The notes beneath the pieces are model-generated. The model did not search any database. It saw only the letters and a list, made by a program, of their open reading frames with translations, and was not told the DNA's origin. A stretch of 5,878 nt of DNA from an archaeon (GTDB lineage: Archaea > Nanobdellota > Nanobdellia > Woesearchaeales > GW2011-AR9). The DNA lies in the NCBI GenBank assembly GCA_023266155.1, contig JAHFRS010000074.1:1-5878 (forward strand), in the 5' to 3' direction. Below are positions 1 through 4,445 of this stretch, in pieces. A program made the translations under genes and the position numbers. Each line of letters opens with the position of its first letter. Within the stretch, counting starts at the first letter, position 1.

Positions 1-109
1 TTCCCATAATCTCAAAAATAACAATAAAGCCATCCTGGCTATCGTCCAGACCGGCCTAATATTAAAAGGTGAGGATGTTTTTATCACGGCAATCAAAAAT
101 GCACGCTAA
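1..109 (+). CDS. C-terminal end of a probable MNT-type nucleotidyltransferase (partial)
   Basis: An open frame enters from the left edge (first full codon at 2) and ends at TAA 107-109, leaving 35 residues that include IVQTGLILKGEDVF. A short hydrophobic run followed by 'LxGED' is the kind of C-terminus seen in small minimal nucleotidyltransferases (MNT), usually the last beta strand and helix. No catalytic motif (GSxxxG...DxD) is visible because the N-terminal part lies outside the window. The main support is context: the next gene encodes a HEPN-domain protein whose preferred ATG (99) lies inside this frame, giving an 11-nt overlap typical of co-translated MNT/HEPN pairs. The identity as MNT is inferred from the partner and a weak C-terminal resemblance; the coding frame itself is more certain. 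Confidence 0.5.
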   Translation, partial: SHNLKNNNKAILAIVQTGLILKGEDVFITAIKNAR

Positions 110-566
110 AAATAAATTTGCATGGTGCCTGAAAAAAGGCCAGGAAGGCGGTCGCGGTCTGCGAGAGATAAAGCCAGATCCTCAAGAAGCGGCGTATCAC
201 CTTCGAAAAGCGCTCTATAATCTTACCGTAACAGAATCAAACCTTGAGCGCGGCTATTTGGATTGGGCAGTTTCTTCCGCTTTTTATGCGATGTATCATG
301 CGGTTCTTGCCATGCTTTATAAGTTAGGATATGAAAGCACTAACCAGGAGTGCAGCATTGCCACCATAGAATATTTTATCTCCATCGGCAAAATTAACCT
401 TGATATTAAATATATTCGTATGCTTGACCCTCATCTCGAGGATAGTATCCTAAAACTGAGAGAACGATTCCAGTATGGAACGGAAACAACCATCAGTAAG
501 GAAATAGTGCAAGTCATCAGAAATAATGCCAAAGAATTCGTAGAAAAATTTCAAGAACTACTCTGA
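99..566 (+). CDS. HEPN-domain protein, partner of the upstream MNT-like gene
   Basis: The 155-residue protein is mostly helical. Its signature is WAVSSAFYAMYHAVLAMLYK at residues 56-75, a close match to the 'A.YAMYHA..ALL' helix of the PF05168-like HEPN family, followed by LGYES and a late LRERFQYGTE block (120-129). HEPN proteins paired with MNT proteins act as toxin/antitoxin or nucleic-acid-binding pairs. The RX4-6H RNase motif of active HEPN toxins is not visible: after R121/R123 comes Q-Y-G with no His in range, so RNase activity is doubtful. ATG 99 was chosen because family members begin close to a 'KFxWCLKKG' segment. GTG 69 and ATG 75, just after a GGTGAGG stretch at 68-74, are in frame and would add 10 or 8 residues. 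The ATG overlaps the upstream stop region, suggesting one operon. Confidence 0.8.
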   Translation: MHAKNKFAWCLKKGQEGGRGLREIKPDPQEAAYHLRKALYNLTVTESNLERGYLDWAVSSAFYAMYHAVLAMLYKLGYESTNQECSIATIEYFISIGKINLDIKYIRMLDPHLEDSILKLRERFQYGTETTISKEIVQVIRNNAKEFVEKFQELL

Positions 567-586
567 ACAGAAATTTACTGAGACCC

Positions 587-1627
587 ATGAAACTGCCCGA
601 ATTCCAGCAAGTATTACGGAAACAACATCTGGACCTAGCGCTTCTGATTCACCCTGATATCAATATCACCTACTTTACACAGGTCTCTCCCTCCTATGCC
701 TTTCTGGCGATTACCCCTGTCACCGCCACACTCTACCTCACAAAACTGGACTCTTTTCCCCATCTTAAGAATATTTCCGTCAAGAACATATCAAAGAATT
801 GGCTGAACGATTTCAAAAGTAAAAAAATCAGAAAAATCGGCATCAACAAAAAAATCCTTACCGTCAGCCAAGCGGAAAAATTCAAGAAACTTTGGCCGCA
901 GGCCAAATTTGTAGACATTTCTGCCACGTTAGAGCAACTGCGGGCGACAAAAACACCGGAAGAAATTATTAAAATTACCAAAGCCTGTCAGATCACCAGC
1001 ACGGCGCTGCAGAAATTAGTTCAACGTTGGCCACAGTTGCGGGTAAAGACGGAACGAGACGTCGCCGAGTTTATTGACGCTGAATTTCGCCGGCAGGGAG
1101 CTGAGCCGGCCTTCCCTACGATTGTGGCCATGGGCAAAAATGCTGCCATTCCCCATCACGTCCCTGACGAAACTTCCCTTTCTCGTGGATTTCTGGTGAT
1201 TGATTTTGGCGCAAAGTATCAGCATTACTGTGCAGACATGACCAGAACGCTCTATCTGGGAAGACCTTCCGCAGCAGAGAGGGAATATTATCATTTAGTG
1301 CAACAAGCACAACAGGAAGCCATTAACGCCGTACAGGAAAGGAAACAGTTTACAGAACTGGATAAAATTGCCAGGAAAAATCTGGGAAAATATTCATCTT
1401 ATTTCATCCATTCCCTGGGCCACGGAATCGGGCTGGAAGTGCATGAAACGCCGACATTTTCTGATGTGCAGCAAAAAATAATTCAGAATCAAGTTTTTAC
1501 CATCGAGCCAGGAATTTATTTTCCGGGGAAATTAGGCATCAGGATTGAAGATACGCTGGTATGGGATGGGAAGATACAAATTTTAACATTGTTTTCTAAA
1601 GAATTGAAAACGTTAAAATTGCCATAA
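587..1627 (+). CDS. M24-family metallopeptidase, Xaa-Pro dipeptidase/aminopeptidase-like
   Basis: This 346-aa protein has the two-part layout of prolidases: an N-terminal creatinase-like domain (about 1-115) and a C-terminal pita-bread catalytic domain (about 120-346). All five dinuclear-metal ligands of the family can be placed: D206 (VIDFG), D217 (CADMTRT), H279 (SLGHGIGLEVHE), E307 (TIEPGIY) and E321 (RIED). The supporting histidines H190 (IPHH) and H286 are also present. Such enzymes remove the N-terminal residue before proline, or split Xaa-Pro dipeptides, in the cytoplasm during peptide turnover. The length matches archaeal PepQ-like proteins (about 350 aa). Whether it is a dipeptidase or an aminopeptidase P cannot be read from the sequence. 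ATG 587 is 20 nt after the HEPN stop and has no clear Shine-Dalgarno sequence, so it may be translated with the upstream genes. Confidence 0.93.
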   Translation: MKLPEFQQVLRKQHLDLALLIHPDINITYFTQVSPSYAFLAITPVTATLYLTKLDSFPHLKNISVKNISKNWLNDFKSKKIRKIGINKKILTVSQAEKFKKLWPQAKFVDISATLEQLRATKTPEEIIKITKACQITSTALQKLVQRWPQLRVKTERDVAEFIDAEFRRQGAEPAFPTIVAMGKNAAIPHHVPDETSLSRGFLVIDFGAKYQHYCADMTRTLYLGRPSAAEREYYHLVQQAQQEAINAVQERKQFTELDKIARKNLGKYSSYFIHSLGHGIGLEVHETPTFSDVQQKIIQNQVFTIEPGIYFPGKLGIRIEDTLVWDGKIQILTLFSKELKTLKLP

Positions 1628-1637
1628 TCAGTTATCT

Positions 1638-1663
1638 TTCAGATTAGTTTGAATTAGTCTGAA
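1638..1663 (+). terminator. Stem-loop just after the M24 peptidase stop codon (possible 3' end)
   Basis: TTCAGATTAG (1638-1647) pairs with TTAGTCTGAA (1654-1663) around the loop TTTGAA, giving 10 pairs including two G-U. It begins 10 nt after the stop codon. No T-run follows directly; short T-runs occur only at 1671-1674, 1688-1691 and 1703-1706. Archaeal termination depends mainly on T-runs, so this may be a 3'-UTR hairpin and not a terminator. Confidence 0.3.
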
Positions 1664-1686
1664 GATGACTATTTTCAACCGCAAGC

Positions 1687-1725
1687 CTTTTAAATTTACT
1701 CCTTTTCAGCGATATATTTATAAAT
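1687..1725 (+). promoter_or_regulatory. Candidate promoter region of tRNA-Pro (box A)
   Basis: There are two AT-rich TATA-like elements: CTTTTAAATTT (1687-1697, about 42 nt before the tRNA) and TATATTTATAAAT (1713-1725). The first resembles the box of the tRNA-Arg gene (GTTTTTAAAA) and would give a leader of roughly 15 nt. The second looks more like a TATA box but lies too close to the tRNA for a start site at or before its 5' end. Which one is used cannot be decided by eye. Confidence 0.45.
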
Positions 1726-1733
1726 CAGCCATT

Positions 1734-1834
1734 GGGGCTGTAGTGTAGCCTGGCCTTGAGAACGTGTTCTCAGGAGGCACCTATCACTAATGGTTTGGGA
1801 CCATTGAACCCCGGTTCGAATCCGGGCAGCCCCA
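1734..1834 (+). tRNA. tRNA-Pro(TGG) with a D-loop intron
   Basis: A full cloverleaf folds by hand. The acceptor is GGGGCTG (1734-1740) with CAGCCCC (1827-1833) and discriminator A1834. The D-stem is GTG (1743-1745) with CAC (1785-1787). The anticodon stem is AATGG (1789-1793) with CCATT (1801-1805) around loop TTTGGGA, so the anticodon TGG is at 1796-1798. The variable region is GAAC, and the T-stem CCCGG/CCGGG encloses TTCGAAT. No CCA is encoded. The D-loop is 27 nt too long and holds a hairpin with a bulge-helix-bulge; see the intron entry. After removal the mature tRNA is 74 nt, with D-loop AGCCTGG-CTA. There is no intron at 37/38. The next gene, rpl37ae, starts only 15 nt downstream with no terminator between them. 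Confidence 0.93.
1754..1780 (+). other. Predicted 27-nt intron in the D-loop of tRNA-Pro
   Basis: The folded motif matches hBHBh'. Central helix GCCT (1748-1751) pairs with AGGC (1775-1778). The 3-nt bulges are GGC (1752-1754) and ACC (1779-1781). The inner helix CTTGAGAA (1755-1762) pairs with TTCTCAGG (1767-1774), with one G-U, around loop CGTG. The known archaeal endonuclease rule, cutting after the second bulge base, gives cuts after 1753 and 1780. The insertion therefore lies between G19 and position 20. Removing it restores a normal D-arm. The boundaries are a rule-based prediction. Confidence 0.82.
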
Positions 1835-1849
1835 TTTATATTATACACC

Positions 1850-2050
1850 ATGTCAAACCTGTCAACGAAACGATTCGGTGCCCGTTACGGCACGAAAACT
1901 AAAGTTAAGTTTGCCCAGATTGAAATCCTGCAGCGGGCTAAACAGAAATGCCCTTATTGTCGTAAGCAGGACGTTAAACGAGTGGTGTTAGGCATCTGGC
2001 AGTGCCGAAAATGCAATGCTAAGTTTGCCGGAAAGGCGTATACGATTTAA
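1850..2050 (+). CDS. rpl37ae: 50S ribosomal protein L37Ae (eL43)
   Basis: This 66-aa zinc-ribbon protein of the large ribosomal subunit has the family landmarks in order: KRFGARYG at residues 7-14, a basic stretch, then C34-P-Y-C37, V43-K-R, GIWQC52-R-K-C55 and the terminal AKFAGKAYT. The four cysteines bind zinc, and the protein contacts 23S rRNA. It is at the short end of the family, lacking some N-terminal residues present in larger homologues. No Shine-Dalgarno sequence precedes the ATG, and the TTTATATTATA just before it (1835-1845) is too close to act as its TATA box. The mRNA most likely starts upstream of, or at the 3' end of, tRNA-Pro. rpoP follows 56 nt later, as is common in archaea. 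Confidence 0.95.
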   Translation: MSNLSTKRFGARYGTKTKVKFAQIEILQRAKQKCPYCRKQDVKRVVLGIWQCRKCNAKFAGKAYTI

Positions 2051-2062
2051 GAGTATAAATCC
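2051..2062 (+). promoter_or_regulatory. Possible TATA box for the rpoP-pfdB-UPF0147 genes
   Basis: GAGTATAAATCC follows the rpl37ae stop directly. A start site about 25 nt beyond its centre would fall near 2083 and leave a short leader carrying the rpoP Shine-Dalgarno sequence GGAGGAG (2094-2100). Read-through from rpl37ae is equally possible. Confidence 0.35.
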
Positions 2063-2106
2063 TGAAGAAGAATCGGCTCTGAGCACAAAAGCTGGAGGAG
2101 AAAACC

Positions 2107-2241
2107 ATGTACTATCTTTGTTTTGACTGTGGAAAAAAAGTGGATCAGGAACAAACTAAAGTGAAAGTGCGTTGTCCCTATTGTGGCGGGAAAATTCTCT
2201 ATAAAGACCGGCACATTGCCGTCAAAATCAAAGCGCGTTAA
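2107..2241 (+). CDS. rpoP: DNA-directed RNA polymerase subunit P (Rpo12)
   Basis: The gene encodes 44 aa, MYYLCFDCGKKVD... The protein has two CxxC pairs, C5-F-D-C8 and C23-P-Y-C26, followed by GGKILYK and a basic tail ending AVKIKAR. This is the zinc-ribbon pattern of the archaeal homologue of eukaryotic Rpb12, which sits on the Rpo3/Rpo10/Rpo11 side of RNA polymerase and helps its assembly and promoter opening. The length fits the family (about 42-50 aa). A strong Shine-Dalgarno sequence, GGAGGAG at 2094-2100, lies 6 nt before the ATG and fixes the start. The stop codon is 10 nt before the prefoldin ATG, and the prefoldin ribosome site overlaps it, so these two are translated from one message. 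Confidence 0.95.
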   Translation: MYYLCFDCGKKVDQEQTKVKVRCPYCGGKILYKDRHIAVKIKAR

Positions 2242-2251
2242 AGGTGTTTCC

Positions 2252-2566
2252 ATGGTCTCGCCTAAAGTCAGCCAATTGCAGTTGCTGCAGCAGAATTTAC
2301 AGAATCTCATGCAGCAAAAGCAGCAGTTGCAGAATCAGGTAATAGAGCTGGACTCAGCGCTGACGGAACTGAAAACAACGCCACAGGCGTATCGGATCAT
2401 GGGCAAAGTCATGATTGCCGCGCCCGTGAAAGAACTTTCTCGAGACCTGATGGATAAAAAAGAAATGGCTGAAGTTCATCTAAGAAATATGGAGAAACAG
2501 GAAGAAAAACTCAACAGCAAGATTGAGCAATTACAGGCCGAAGTCATGAAGGAGCTCAAACCATGA
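2252..2566 (+). CDS. pfdB: Prefoldin subunit beta
   Basis: This 104-aa protein is built as two coiled-coil helices (about 4-42 and 62-102) joined by a beta hairpin around AYRIMGKVMIAAPV (46-59), the beta-class prefoldin plan. Diagnostic family pieces are ALTELK, YRIMGK and MEKQEEKL. Prefoldin is a cytosolic hexamer of two alpha and four beta subunits that holds unfolded chains and passes them to the thermosome. The first helix is very glutamine-rich (QLQLLQQNLQNLMQQKQQLQ). ATG 2252 was chosen over the in-frame ATG 2183, which lies inside rpoP and adds 23 residues with no family match. AAGGTG (2241-2246) sits 5 nt before ATG 2252. The gene ends in an ATGA overlap with the next gene. Confidence 0.93.
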   Translation: MVSPKVSQLQLLQQNLQNLMQQKQQLQNQVIELDSALTELKTTPQAYRIMGKVMIAAPVKELSRDLMDKKEMAEVHLRNMEKQEEKLNSKIEQLQAEVMKELKP

Positions 2567-2826
2567 ACAAGCTAGAACTGCAATCAATTGAAAGCATTAC
2601 TGTCAAGGACGTTGTCGCCCACCTTGAACAGCTGAAAGAGGATGATGATAGCAGTAAAAGGCTGAAAGAAAGGGCCAATGAGGTAATTGCCTTATTATGC
2701 AGTGATGTCGATTTAGCGGTGGAAAAAGCGATTATTCAATTGGAAGAGTTAAGTTCATCAGAATCATCCTATGGTCGCACCCAGATTTGGGATGTTATTA
2801 GTCTGCTGGAAAGTGTAAAAAATTAA
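2563..2826 (+). CDS. UPF0147 family protein
   Basis: The 87-aa acidic, helical protein ends with RTQIWDVISLLESVKN (72-87), close to the 'ARTQIWNIVSLLES' signature of the archaeal UPF0147 family. The middle, with a run of V/A/I and 'DVDLAVEKAI', fits the 'DLAVRVANAI' segment of that family. Its function is not known. The proteins are small helical-repeat-like bundles conserved in archaea, often beside translation or chaperone genes. Its ATG overlaps the pfdB stop (ATGA, 2563-2566), and GGAG at 2551-2554 is a suitably placed ribosome site, so it is co-translated with prefoldin beta. It is the last gene of the plus-strand cluster; the next gene converges on it 62 nt away. Confidence 0.85.
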   Translation: MNKLELQSIESITVKDVVAHLEQLKEDDDSSKRLKERANEVIALLCSDVDLAVEKAIIQLEELSSSESSYGRTQIWDVISLLESVKN

Positions 2827-2888
2827 GATTACAGTTTTGACCGTGTGTTGTTTTCTCGTGGGCTCATCTTGAGGACAGTCGAAAGCTG

Positions 2889-3311
2889 TCAAATAGCTAA
2901 AAGTATCCCTGCCAGTAAGGCCAGAAAAATTCCCAACCCTTTGATTACCGTAAGTTCTGAGTTAAACAGAAAAACAGCTGCCACTGCAATAATGACGAGC
3001 TGCAGGCTGATGATTGCTGCCGAGTACCCGGGATTGGGGGCCAGTTCAATAGATTTTACATATAATAAGTTTGCTCCATAACTCAAAAAGGCCATCGGAA
3101 GAATAATCCACACCACTGAAGAAGTGCTTATTCTCATTGGTGTTCTGGTGAGAAAAATATGGGCACCATACAAAAAAGTAAGAAAAATTGACACTAAAAA
3201 CATCAGGACGACAGGGCTTATTGCACTCATCATTGCCTTCTTAAAGAGCAGAACCATTCCTGAAAAGAGAATCATTCCTGCTACTGCATAGATGAACCAA
3301 TCCATTTTCAT
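2889..3311 (-). CDS. Single-domain EamA-family membrane protein (DMT-type transporter half)
   Basis: This 140-aa protein has five predicted membrane spans at about residues 5-22, 30-54, 65-84, 96-116 and 121-140. The NPGYSAAIISLQ stretch (93-104) and the final 'LTVIKGLGIFLALLAGILL' match single EamA units of the drug/metabolite transporter superfamily. Full transporters carry two such units (about 300 aa, ten spans). One-unit proteins like this are thought to pair with themselves or a partner. The substrate cannot be inferred. The start is ATG 3311 (an in-frame ATG two codons later is possible). No Shine-Dalgarno sequence is present, but a TATA box about 30 nt upstream fits a nearly leaderless mRNA. 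An inverted-repeat element sits just upstream of that box. Confidence 0.85.
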   Translation of the reverse strand: MKMDWFIYAVAGMILFSGMVLLFKKAMMSAISPVVLMFLVSIFLTFLYGAHIFLTRTPMRISTSSVVWIILPMAFLSYGANLLYVKSIELAPNPGYSAAIISLQLVIIAVAAVFLFNSELTVIKGLGIFLALLAGILLAI

Positions 3312-3335
3312 ATTTTCAGGGAGGATAACACGCTG

Positions 3336-3346
3336 TTAAATATAAA
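3336..3346 (-). promoter_or_regulatory. TATA box of the EamA gene
   Basis: On the minus strand this reads TTTATATTTAA. Its centre is about 30 nt before ATG 3311, so transcription should begin within a few bases of the start codon. The left direct repeat of the neighbouring element abuts its upstream edge (sharing base 3346), so insertion would have replaced upstream activating sequence but spared the box. Confidence 0.6.
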
Positions 3347-3354
3347 CTCTTTGT
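3346..3354. repeat. Left copy of 9-bp direct repeat (possible target-site duplication)
   Basis: ACTCTTTGT, identical at all nine bases to 3484-3492. The two copies exactly bracket the inverted-repeat element, as expected for a transposition target duplication. Confidence 0.6.
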
Positions 3355-3483
3355 GATTTGTTTAGCACCATCAGGTCGAAGTCATGCGAAGTTACATCGA
3401 GAGCGTAATCGGGGGACGCCCCCTACGGGGAGATAGCTCTCTCGATTTTTACGACGAGGACTTCGAAGGTGCTAAACAAATAC
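3355..3483. mobile_element. MITE-like inverted-repeat element, 129 bp
   Basis: The outer arms ATTTGTTTAGCACC (3356-3369) and GGTGCTAAACAAAT (3468-3481) are perfect 14-bp inverted repeats. Inside them, TCGAAGTC (3376-3383) pairs with GACTTCGA (3459-3466), and ATCGAGAG (3396-3403) with CTCTCGAT (3439-3446). At the tip GGGGG (3411-3415) can pair with CCCCC (3419-3423), or those Cs with GGGG (3427-3430). No ORF is present. With the flanking 9-bp direct repeats this fits a non-autonomous foldback/MITE element moved by a transposase encoded elsewhere. The alternative is a long structured RNA or cruciform-type regulatory region, but that would not explain the direct repeats. The transposase family is not identified. 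Confidence 0.62.
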
Positions 3484-3492
3484 ACTCTTTGT
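3484..3492. repeat. Right copy of 9-bp direct repeat (possible target-site duplication)
   Basis: ACTCTTTGT, matching 3346-3354. The match stops at both ends: the bases before (C versus A) and after (A versus G) differ between the copies. Confidence 0.6.
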
Positions 3493-3514
3493 AATTTTCA
3501 TCTCCCATAAAAAA

Positions 3515-4048
3515 TCACTTCTTTATCCGATGCTTTTTCTTAAGGAATAATGAGTTTGGCACATATAATACATCGTCTTGTTCCGTCCTGATTTCTGTCT
3601 CTAAATACCCCACTCGTTCCACCGTTCCCTCAATCTCATTGATTTCGACGTTCCGCCCTTCTTTAATCCGCTGGTTTTTCTGCAGATAGAGCCAACCAAT
3701 CAAGTTGGGAATGACATCTTTAAGCCCCACTAAGACCGTGAGGATAATCAGCAGCAGGACTGCGCCCAACAGAATGTAAAGAACCAACGATTTAATGCCC
3801 AGATAATCAAGGAAAAACACGATGGTGACAAGATAAATCAACAACGCTGCTGACAGGCTGATCCATTGTTCCAGATTGCTCGTGACGCCGACAGAGCGCA
3901 GAATACGGTTGAGTTCAATCTCCTGTAGAATCCGGCGAAGGAATTTTCTCGCCAGAAAGCCGAGAGCAAAGCCGGCAAGAAGGATAGTAATACTGATGAC
4001 GATAGTCGAAAGGTACGTTTCCATGGTGCTGAGGAACGCTAGGGTCAT
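3515..4048 (-). CDS. Short MscS-family mechanosensitive channel protein
   Basis: The 177-aa protein has three membrane spans (about 12-34, 65-83 and 85-108). The third continues into VGLKDVIPNLIGWLYL (107-122), corresponding to the pore-lining TM3 of MscS. A beta domain follows, with 'IKEGRNVEINEIEGTVERVG' (128-147), T151-x-I-R-T and VPNSLF (163-168), all family landmarks. MscS channels open under membrane tension and release solutes after osmotic downshock. At 177 aa it is far shorter than E. coli MscS (286 aa): it ends right after the beta domain with a basic tail (KKKHRIKK) and lacks the C-terminal alpha/beta cage. ATG 4048 was chosen because GGGGG sits 4 nt before it and a TATA box 30 nt before. 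ATG 4024 is a weaker alternative. Confidence 0.85.
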   Translation of the reverse strand: MTLAFLSTMETYLSTIVISITILLAGFALGFLARKFLRRILQEIELNRILRSVGVTSNLEQWISLSAALLIYLVTIVFFLDYLGIKSLVLYILLGAVLLLIILTVLVGLKDVIPNLIGWLYLQKNQRIKEGRNVEINEIEGTVERVGYLETEIRTEQDDVLYVPNSLFLKKKHRIKK

Positions 4049-4072
4049 ACTTCCCCCAAAGTGGGCAGTTTG

Positions 4073-4083
4073 TTTATAAAAAT
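4073..4083 (-). promoter_or_regulatory. Proximal TATA box of the MscS-like gene
   Basis: On the minus strand this reads ATTTTTATAAA. Its centre is 30 nt before ATG 4048, so the transcript would have only a few bases of leader. That leader would barely include the GGGGG ribosome-site candidate. Confidence 0.55.
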
Positions 4084-4111
4084 TATGGTGGCGATTGTAT
4101 GGTGGTTCTGG

Positions 4112-4177
4112 TTAAAAAGGGAAAGGGGCGGTTAATATCTGGAATTCCCGTTGTATAGTGCCGATATTGGTTAACAT
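4112..4177 (-). CDS. Possible 21-aa leader/small ORF upstream of the MscS-like gene
   Basis: The minus-strand frame reads MLTNIGTIQREFQILTAPFP plus a final F, then TAA at 4114-4112. It is worth listing only because of its signals: GAGGAGAG (4193-4186) stands 8 nt before the ATG, and a TATA-like CTTTATAAGC is 26-30 nt before that. The ORF is in frame with the MscS-like gene, and after the single TAA the frame stays open through 21 codons to ATG 4048. No family resemblance was recognised. It could be a leader peptide, a small protein or chance. Confidence 0.3.
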   Translation of the reverse strand: MLTNIGTIQREFQILTAPFPF

Positions 4178-4273
4178 GAAATGATCTCTCCTCGTATAGA
4201 AAAATCTGATACCAGCTTATAAAGAAAAACGTCACTACACTAACCACACTTTTTTTTTCAAAATGTTAACCAA
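4167..4273. repeat. Inverted repeat pair, 11 bp, about 85 nt apart
   Basis: TTGGTTAACAT (4167-4177) and ATGTTAACCAA (4263-4273) are perfect reverse complements. The left copy includes the start of the 21-aa ORF on the minus strand; the right copy lies 3 nt before the palindrome. The core GTTAAC is itself palindromic, which makes a chance pair likelier. Confidence 0.35.
4186..4224 (-). promoter_or_regulatory. Distal minus-strand promoter with Shine-Dalgarno sequence
   Basis: CTTTATAAGC (4224-4215) looks like a TATA box. A start about 26 nt later (near 4194) would fall immediately before GAGGAGAG (4193-4186), which is correctly spaced from ATG 4177. GGTATCA, half of the palindrome at 4277-4290, occurs right after this box (4213-4207), as an operator site would. 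Confidence 0.4.
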
Positions 4274-4276
4274 AAT

Positions 4277-4290
4277 TGATACCGGTATCA
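4277..4290. promoter_or_regulatory. 14-bp perfect palindrome, candidate operator
   Basis: TGATACCGGTATCA is fully self-complementary. A seven-base half (TGATACC) recurs at 4207-4213 beside the distal minus-strand TATA box. Two sites for one dimeric regulator, one upstream and one overlapping the promoter, is a reasonable reading. No regulator gene is in the window. Confidence 0.4.
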
Positions 4291-4359
4291 TTCTCCCCGT
4301 TCAAAACCGCAAAAGCTCAGTTACTGAAGTATTACCTTTTCTTTAATCTGACCATAACG

Positions 4360-4369
4360 TTTTTAAAAG
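4360..4369 (+). promoter_or_regulatory. Box A (TATA) promoter of tRNA-Arg
   Basis: The sequence GTTTTTAAAA is centred about 29 nt before the tRNA 5' end at 4394. That is the normal distance for archaeal tRNA genes with little or no leader. Confidence 0.6.
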
Positions 4370-4413
4370 TGGCTCATTTTTCTCTTCACAAATGGGCCTG
4401 TAGTCTAGCCTGG

Positions 4414-4445
4414 ATACACAGTAAGATCTATTCTTGCTGAGGCTA
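4414..4445 (+). other. Predicted D-loop intron of tRNA-Arg (about 32 nt)
   Basis: The central helix GCCT (4408-4411) pairs with AGGC (4440-4443), exactly as in tRNA-Pro. The inner helix CAGTAAGA (4419-4426) pairs with TCTTGCTG (4432-4439), eight pairs with one G-U, around loop TCTAT. The 3' bulge is TAG (4444-4446), but the 5' side has seven unpaired bases (4412-4418) where three are usual. The 5' cut after G19 is placed by analogy and may be off by a few bases. Confidence 0.7.

Larger units (their letters stand above)
4049..4393. other. Non-coding region between the MscS-like gene and tRNA-Arg
   Basis: This 345-nt stretch has no long ORF. It holds minus-strand promoter candidates at 4073-4083 and 4215-4224, a possible 21-codon ORF (4112-4177, minus), a 14-bp palindrome (4277-4290), an 11-bp inverted repeat pair, a nine-T run at 4250-4258 and the tRNA-Arg promoter near its right end. 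The T-run has no clear hairpin before it and nothing obvious to terminate. Confidence 0.6.

Noticed and set aside
1016..1310. Two overlapping minus-strand frames inside the M24 peptidase gene
   Set aside because: The plus-strand protein has every metal ligand in place; the minus-strand frames have no recognisable content.
1835..1845. TTTATATTATA as the rpl37ae promoter
   Set aside because: It ends only 4 nt before the ATG, so transcription would begin inside the coding region.
2183..2251. N-terminal extension of prefoldin beta from ATG 2183
   Set aside because: It would overlap rpoP by 59 nt and add residues absent from the family; the start at 2252 has its own ribosome site.
2874..2890. 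Hairpin GACAG-loop-CTGTC between the converging UPF0147 and EamA genes
   Set aside because: Only five pairs with a seven-base loop, overlapping the EamA stop codon and with no T-run on either side; too weak to call a terminator.
2845..3081. 78-codon plus-strand frame opposite the EamA gene
   Set aside because: It lies antisense to a well-supported five-span membrane protein and has no own signals.
3355..3483. CRISPR or Rho-independent terminator reading of the palindromic region
   Set aside because: There is a single repeat unit with no spacers, and the hairpin is far longer than a terminator and is bracketed by direct repeats.
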